A DNA stretch of 25,261 bases from Spirochaetia bacterium (GTDB taxonomy: Bacteria > Spirochaetota > Spirochaetia > Treponematales > Treponemataceae): the NCBI GenBank assembly GCA_900767955.1, contig CAAGBC010000008.1:1-25261 (forward strand), given 5' to 3'. The notes beneath the pieces were generated by a model. It was not told the DNA's origin. It saw only the letters and a program-made list of their open reading frames with translations, and ran no database searches. The position numbers were made by a program, and so were the translations under genes. Of the stretch, positions 20,803 through 25,261 are shown piece after piece (the first letter of the stretch is position 1; every line of letters begins with the position of its first letter).

Positions 20803-22488
20803 ATGAAAAATATAAATAATTTAAACGTAAACTCCATTATTAATGATTATAAAAATGGTATGGGTGCCGAAAAAATAGCACTTAAATATCATGTAGGTAA
20901 AATAAAAATCAAAAAAATACTAATTGAAAATGGTATTGAACTTAAAAAACGTGGTGCTCAAAAACAAGAAAAAAATCATGTGATTACAAATTGGAAGGTA
21001 GAGAAATATCCAAATGAAGACGGTTTTCACTATGTAGCTATACATAAAACTGATGGTACAATATTTAATGATTATATGAACCAAGGTGGTATTTTAACAT
21101 CATATATAAAAGAAAAAGAAAATATTAAAATACCATCATTATATGATAGAAGAAAATATTATATGGAAACAGGAAATTATTGGTGGGAGCAATGGTTTAC
21201 TATTGAAAAAAGAATGAATAAACCAACAAAAAAATGCCCGTATTGTGAATGGGAAACCATTGATATTGAAAATAGAAGCGGTGCTTTTGAACAACATATT
21301 AATACGATTCATAATAAATCCATAGAAGATTACTTAACTGAATACCCTAATGATTTAAATTATTTTAATACTTTTAATAAAAAAAAGAAAAAAGAATTAA
21401 AATTAAATAATGAGCAAAACTTTATTATTTGTCCTATTTGTAATCAAAAATTAGAAAAAATAACATATTGGCATTTAAAAAATAAACATAATATAACTAT
21501 AAATGATTTCAAAACTAAATATCCAGACTTTATTATGTTATCAGAAAACGCTTATAAACAAGCAAGTTGTGCTTTTAAAGATGCTAATTTACATGTGTCA
21601 AAAAATAAATTCATTTCAAAATATGAAAAAGAATTACGCAATATGCTTGACAGTTTGAATATACAATATGAATCAAGTAGACAATTTCTCATTGGTAAAG
21701 AAATAGATATTCTTATTAATGATAGAAAAATAGGTATTGAATTCGATGGGTTAAAATGGCATACAGAATGGTTCGGTAAAAAAACTCATCATTATCATTT
21801 AGATAAAACAAAATTATGTAATGAAAAGGGTTATGGATTAATCCATATTTTTGAAGATGAATACGTAAACAAAAAAGAAATTGTATTAAGTAAAATCAAA
21901 CAAATTCTTAAAATAAATACTTTATCAAATAAAATACCTGCAAGGAAATGTGTTATAAAAGAAATATATAAGCATGAAGCTAAAACATTTTTGGATAAAC
22001 ATCATATACAAGGTTTTTCAAGTGCAACCATATATTTAGGAGCATTCTATGAAAATAATTTAATTGCTGTTATGAGTTTTAAAAACGGTAATTTAAAAAA
22101 TAAATGTTGGGACTTAAATAGATTTGCTAGTAACATTAATTTTATTTGTCAAGGTATTGGAGGCAAATTATTTAAATATTTTATTCGAAATTATGACCCA
22201 AAATCAATTATTTCATTTGCTGATAGAAGATGGACAATTAATCCATATGATAATCTATATATTAAATTAGGATTTACTTTAGATAAGTTTACACCACCTG
22301 ACTATAAATATTATAATGAAAATATTGATAGATACAAACGTGTTCATAAAATGAATTTTAATAAAAAAACACTAAGTAAAAAACACGGATTCCCTATTGA
22401 AATGACTGAAACAGAAATGGCAAAAGAACTAGGTTATGACAGAATATGGGATTGTGGACTAATTAAATATGTTTGGAAAAATAATTAA
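20803..22488 (+). CDS. Free-standing homing endonuclease (zinc finger, PD-(D/E)XK, GNAT-like)
   Basis: A 561-residue protein. Residues ~10-50 form a helix-turn-helix (INDYKNGMGAEKIALKYHV). Two zinc fingers follow: C145-x2-C148 with H165/H170, and C210-x2-C213 with H224/H229. Residues ~270-370 are a Vsr/EDxHD-like PD-(D/E)XK nuclease, with the acidic and histidine landmarks EIDILI (300-305), IEFDGLKWH (312-320) and HLDKTKLCNEKGYGLIHIFEDEY. Residues ~380-555 match the C-terminal GNAT-like module often fused to phage homing nucleases (FLDKHHIQGFSS, ICQGIGGKLFKYFI, DRRWTINPYDNLYIKLGF, IWDCG). It should cut intron-less relatives near this locus and spread by repair. Placed between capsid and tail fibre genes with its own promoter and terminator, it looks like a selfish insertion, comparable to the T4 seg genes. 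Confidence 0.85.
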   Translation: MKNINNLNVNSIINDYKNGMGAEKIALKYHVGKIKIKKILIENGIELKKRGAQKQEKNHVITNWKVEKYPNEDGFHYVAIHKTDGTIFNDYMNQGGILTSYIKEKENIKIPSLYDRRKYYMETGNYWWEQWFTIEKRMNKPTKKCPYCEWETIDIENRSGAFEQHINTIHNKSIEDYLTEYPNDLNYFNTFNKKKKKELKLNNEQNFIICPICNQKLEKITYWHLKNKHNITINDFKTKYPDFIMLSENAYKQASCAFKDANLHVSKNKFISKYEKELRNMLDSLNIQYESSRQFLIGKEIDILINDRKIGIEFDGLKWHTEWFGKKTHHYHLDKTKLCNEKGYGLIHIFEDEYVNKKEIVLSKIKQILKINTLSNKIPARKCVIKEIYKHEAKTFLDKHHIQGFSSATIYLGAFYENNLIAVMSFKNGNLKNKCWDLNRFASNINFICQGIGGKLFKYFIRNYDPKSIISFADRRWTINPYDNLYIKLGFTLDKFTPPDYKYYNENIDRYKRVHKMNFNKKTLSKKHGFPIEMTETEMAKELGYDRIWDCGLIKYVWKNN

Positions 22489-22516
22489 AAAAGGGTCTTT
22501 AAGACCCTTTTTTTTT
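22487..22516. terminator. Bidirectional terminator
   Basis: AAAAAAGGGTC/GACCCTTTTTT stem with a TTTAA loop, between the convergent endonuclease (ends 22488) and tail fibre (ends 22515) genes. Confidence 0.85.
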
Positions 22517-24044
22517 ATGATATTATTTCATAATATGATGCTGAAGATAACGTATCATCCATATGATTGGACAATGATGATGATATTGTTATATTGGTGC
22601 TTGCAGTATATGCAACCACTTGAGTTGATAGAGTATTTGATGTATTGTTATAATACCACATATCTACTTGTCCTGGTGAACCACTACTGAGTGGCATCAT
22701 AAGACCTTGTGCCATATCATAAATAGTCCTTCCATTTATAAGTTTCGCACCAAAAGGAGTAACTGTTGATAGACTTTGATCAGGTGCCTTTACAACTAAT
22801 CTAACATGGCACCATGAGTACGCTGGTATTGCTATTGTTTCGCTACATGTAAAACTTGTAGTCGTATTAGCACTTGCTGTCAGATTGTTTTTACTATAAG
22901 TAAAAGGTTTTGCCCACACTGCGGTTCCTGAAGAACTATATTTTAAAAATTGTCCACTAGTTCCACCTGATGGGATATGTTTATTACCCGCAGTTGTTGG
23001 ATGACTTAACACCCCACTGGAAACAGATAAACCACTTCCAATCTTCACGTGTCCATAATTAGATGTTGTTGCAATACCATATGTCGTTGCTGTTGATGCA
23101 TGCGATCTTTGAGCACTGTAATCGGTTACAAAATCATATACCGCTTTTCCTCGCACCAATTCTGCGGTGCTACTTGTAATCTCTCTTGAATCGGATATGG
23201 AATCTGTAATCGCAGAACTAACATGAGTATGATTAATATCAGATTTATTTGTTAACCCGTTTTCCACATTAGTGGTTCTATCTTCCAAATTAGTTATCGC
23301 TGTCGCTGTAACTAATTCATTATCCTCTATTTCTAATAAAATATCATTAATTACTTTTCCTTGTACTAAACCTGTTGCTGTTTCATTTATATCTGTTATT
23401 GAAGAAATAGAATCTGTTATAGCAGAACTGACGTGAGTGTGTCCTGTAGGTGAATAAGCGCTGTGAGTATGTCCTGTGGTTGAGTAATTGCTGTGAGTGT
23501 GATCCATACCTGCTGCTAAACCGTCAGCACTTGCAACCGTTGCAACATCACCATTAGAGATTTTAACGTGCCCGTAATTAGATGTAGTCGCAGCACCGTA
23601 TGTTGTTGATGAACTTGCGTGAGATTTAGGCGCATAATTGCTATGGTTATGACTATCATCAGCAACTGTAGTTGTAATATTTATTGCGGTTGTACCACTA
23701 CCGATTGTACCACTACCCGTTACATCACCTGAAAGAGTGATTGTACCATGTGTATGCTCTTTATTAGATTTAGAATCCAATGATTCTGTAATACCTGAAA
23801 CTCTGTTGTTCAAATTTGTCAATGAACTCGCTAACGCTAATTCATTTTCTTCGATTATATTTTCAAAATAATCCTTCGATTTAAATTCAACGATTTCATT
23901 AGACGAGTTTTTTATTGAAATAGTTTCAAAACCACTTGCATAGTTAATTGCTATTTCACCATATTCAAGTTGTGATGATTGAGGCAATTTAGCTTCGCCA
24001 TTTTCAGTAATAACTGAACGTTTGTGAATAATTTTATTAGCCAT
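22515..24044 (-). CDS. Tail fibre / receptor-binding protein with HxH repeats
   Basis: A 509-residue Ser/Thr/Gly-rich fibre. The N-terminal ~60 residues (KIIHKRSVITENGEAKLPQSSQLEYGEIAINYASG) are typical of phage fibre attachment regions. Six H-x-H motifs follow (EHTHG, SHNHS, DHTHS, GHTHS, GHTHV, NHTHV), as in T4 gp37-type fibres, where such His pairs bind iron along the trimer axis. Two internal near-duplications are present: TTYGxATTSNYGHVKI, twice, and HTHVSSAITDSIS followed by VxGKxxxD, twice. NKHIPSGGTSGQFLKYSSSGTAVW is a common fibre segment before the C-terminal receptor-binding head (~370-509). No chaperone gene is visible next to it. It is a lone minus-strand gene; a TATTTATA element lies 38 bases upstream. 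Confidence 0.88.
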   Translation of the reverse strand: MANKIIHKRSVITENGEAKLPQSSQLEYGEIAINYASGFETISIKNSSNEIVEFKSKDYFENIIEENELALASSLTNLNNRVSGITESLDSKSNKEHTHGTITLSGDVTGSGTIGSGTTAINITTTVADDSHNHSNYAPKSHASSSTTYGAATTSNYGHVKISNGDVATVASADGLAAGMDHTHSNYSTTGHTHSAYSPTGHTHVSSAITDSISSITDINETATGLVQGKVINDILLEIEDNELVTATAITNLEDRTTNVENGLTNKSDINHTHVSSAITDSISDSREITSSTAELVRGKAVYDFVTDYSAQRSHASTATTYGIATTSNYGHVKIGSGLSVSSGVLSHPTTAGNKHIPSGGTSGQFLKYSSSGTAVWAKPFTYSKNNLTASANTTTSFTCSETIAIPAYSWCHVRLVVKAPDQSLSTVTPFGAKLINGRTIYDMAQGLMMPLSSGSPGQVDMWYYNNTSNTLSTQVVAYTASTNITISSSLSNHMDDTLSSASYYEIIS

Positions 24045-24082
24045 AAAAATGTCTTTTTTTTTATATTATTATTATTATATAA

Positions 24083-24091
24083 TATAAATAT
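24083..24091 (-). promoter_or_regulatory. Candidate phage promoter element ATATTTATA
   Basis: On the minus strand, TATTTATA (24090-24083), 38 bases upstream of the tail fibre ATG at 24044, with an ATT-repeat leader. A second AT-rich near-palindrome (AAATATTTATTTATAAATAAATA, about 24104-24126) lies just upstream and could serve as a further copy. Confidence 0.4.
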
Positions 24092-24214
24092 TTCAATGAA
24101 TGTAAATATTTATTTATAAATAAATAAAAATATATGAATTAAGTTTATAGTAAATTTTATAAAAACATAAGAAAAATAGATTTTCTTAGAATTTTACATA
24201 CGGTTGATGAGTGC

Positions 24215-24550
24215 TTAAATATCCCATCTACCTGCTTTAACTGAACTATACACTTGTTTTGCTAATGTACCTCTGTTTAGTAAATCGTTAATGACTATTC
24301 TTGCCTTTTTGCTAATATTTTCATCGGTTGTTGATGTTTGTATATACGATAGTTCATTAATGGCGTATTCCATACTTTGAACTAATTTTTCAAGCACTGA
24401 CGCAAACCTATCTTTCAAATCTGAATTGTGTGATTCTGCATCAAAGTTGCCATTTTTATCATACGATGCTTCATCCAAGACTTTCTTTACAGATTCCGCA
24501 ACAATCTGTTTCAATTCGTTTTCTGTAATTTTAATTCTATTATTTTTCAT
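24215..24550 (-). CDS. Tagged protein, in frame with the upstream remnant
   Basis: A 111-residue protein if started at the ATG at 24550, where the shared tag begins (KNNRIKITENELKQIVAESV), with Leu-Asp-Glu at residues 25-27 before ASYDKNGN. The rest (DLKDRFASVLEKLVQSMEYAINELSYIQ, then KKARIVINDLLNRG) is helical and unrecognised. The frame is open upstream with no stop, so a fusion with the 24551-25099 segment is possible. But the ~30 bases before the ATG look like the AT-rich leaders of other genes here, and the tag is N-terminal in every other case. I therefore prefer the internal start. It is the only clearly tagged protein on the minus strand. Confidence 0.6.
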   Translation of the reverse strand: MKNNRIKITENELKQIVAESVKKVLDEASYDKNGNFDAESHNSDLKDRFASVLEKLVQSMEYAINELSYIQTSTTDENISKKARIVINDLLNRGTLAKQVYSSVKAGRWDI

Positions 24551-25099
24551 ATCTTTATTTTTTTTATATTCTTTATTCTCATTAGTTGGAGATGTATTTT
24601 TCAAAGCAACTCCTGTTGTGTCTTTATATACTCCAGTCTGTAAAAATCCGATTATACTATTAATGATTTGTGTTAAAGGATTTTCTACTTTTGAGATGTT
24701 TTTCCCATAATACACATATTCATCTAGTTTCACATCATTATGTGGAATGAAAGTATTCTTTCGTGCTCTACACCTAACGACAATGCTTAGGTTGTAATCA
24801 TAATTGGCGTTATTTTTTATGTGTTGTCCTGCATTTGCTTGGTGATTTGTTATTCTCAAAGAAGCTTTGAGTATACTCCCGTCATCTTTAGGTACTACAA
24901 TTTCTCCATATTTACTTACTCTCTTTACATTTGGAATACCCAAGGCAATTCTTAAATCATCAAGAAAACCTTTTGCATCAATAATTCCAATGTATCTATG
25001 TGCAAGTTCTTGCAATTTAGGTATTGCAATTTCAGAATTTATTCGTACATTTGCAGTGCCATTCGTTTGAGAAGGATTGCGAGGTTGTCTCCCCTTATC
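24551..25099 (-). pseudogene. 5'-disrupted gene of unknown function
   Basis: An open frame without an ATG start runs from about 25187 down into the tagged gene at 24550. From ~25080 downward it looks like real protein (NPSQTNGTANVRINSEIAIPKLQEL, then IIDAKGFLDDLRIALGIP and SLRITNHQANAGQHI, later NYDYNLSIVV). Further up the DNA becomes GC-richer and IS-like. I infer that the gene has been cut by an IS200/IS605-type insertion near 25095-25100. The R-I-T-N-H-x-A-N ... Y-N-L-S-I-V-V pattern resembles domains of phage polyvalent proteins, but I cannot name it. No stop separates it from the next gene. Confidence 0.5.
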
Positions 25100-25261
25100 A
25101 ACTACCCCTACCTGAAGGAAGGGGTTTGATGAATGAACAGTAATTACTGCCCATTCAACGATTGGGAGGTTGATTGCTCCCTGCCGTTAAGGACTGTTAA
25201 TCTGCCGTCATATGGCATGTTATCCATCGTTAACGGGTGACTGCTCTTCTGAGCAATATTG
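25095..25261 (-). mobile_element. Putative IS200/IS605-family end with possible omega-RNA region
   Basis: The segment is clearly richer in G+C than the phage DNA. A hairpin at 25104-25125 (ACCCC, CCTGAAGG core, GGGGT) is followed by TTTG, the same layout as at 75-94. Beyond it come several short inverted repeats (for example GGAGG..., CTGCCGT...ACGG, CGTTAACG, TGCTC...GAGCA). On the minus strand this looks like the structured tail downstream of a TnpB gene, including the omega-RNA and right end. The gene itself would lie past 25261. Assignment by architecture only. Confidence 0.45.

Overview
The window reads as part of the genome of a large, AT-rich tailed phage with a contractile-tail (T4-like) head module, probably infecting a member of the Bacteroidota. 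The phage assignment rests on a T4-order head block: prohead protease (gp21-like), acidic scaffold (gp22-like) and major capsid protein (gp23-like), with a tail fibre nearby. The host assignment rests on four minus-strand genes preceded by Bacteroides-type promoters (TTTG/TTG, 19-20 bases, TAnnTTTG), on the lack of Shine-Dalgarno sites, and on a small histone-H1-like protein of the Bacteroidota type.

Layout. Positions 1-280 hold an IS200/IS605-like hairpin and the C-terminal end of an unidentified protein. A vWA protein of DUF2828/Ro60-like type lies on the minus strand (437-2023). A small tagged protein (2208-2447) follows. A divergent pair comes next: a KTSC-SLOG protein (minus) and a ClpC-like AAA+ unfoldase (plus). 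An 839-residue multidomain protein (ADP-ribosyltransferase-like, nucleotidyltransferase, a GC-rich acquired segment, WG repeats) ends at 8381. A histone-H1-like protein (minus) precedes a very acidic protein that is split by a poly-A frameshift (8834-11556). Several small proteins (11583-14393) share an N-terminal tag. A metallophosphoesterase and a 95-residue protein (both minus) precede the head block: the protease with a 188-residue mini-intein (16046-17308), the scaffold (17396-18769) and the capsid protein (18810-20639). A free-standing homing endonuclease, a tail fibre (minus) and a disrupted gene against a second IS200/IS605-like end close the window.

The most interesting signal is an N-terminal tag of about 27 residues, of the form K-x-I-x-[IL]-T-E-x-D/E-L-x-x-I-I-K-E-S-V, ending in [LI]-x-E at residue 26 or 27. 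It heads at least five otherwise unrelated proteins, and the scaffold N-terminus looks similar. T4 gp21 cleaves after [LI]-x-E, and T4 internal head proteins carry a removable N-terminal capsid-targeting sequence. The capsid protein here also has an L-K-E/A site at residue 60, close to the T4 gp23 cleavage position. I infer that the tag may be a capsid-targeting propeptide that delivers a set of cargo proteins into the head. The protease itself carries an intein two residues before its presumed catalytic His, so splicing would have to precede processing.

Promoters appear to fall into two classes: host-type promoters before minus-strand accessory genes, and an AT-rich element, TATTTAT[TA], before structural and tagged genes.
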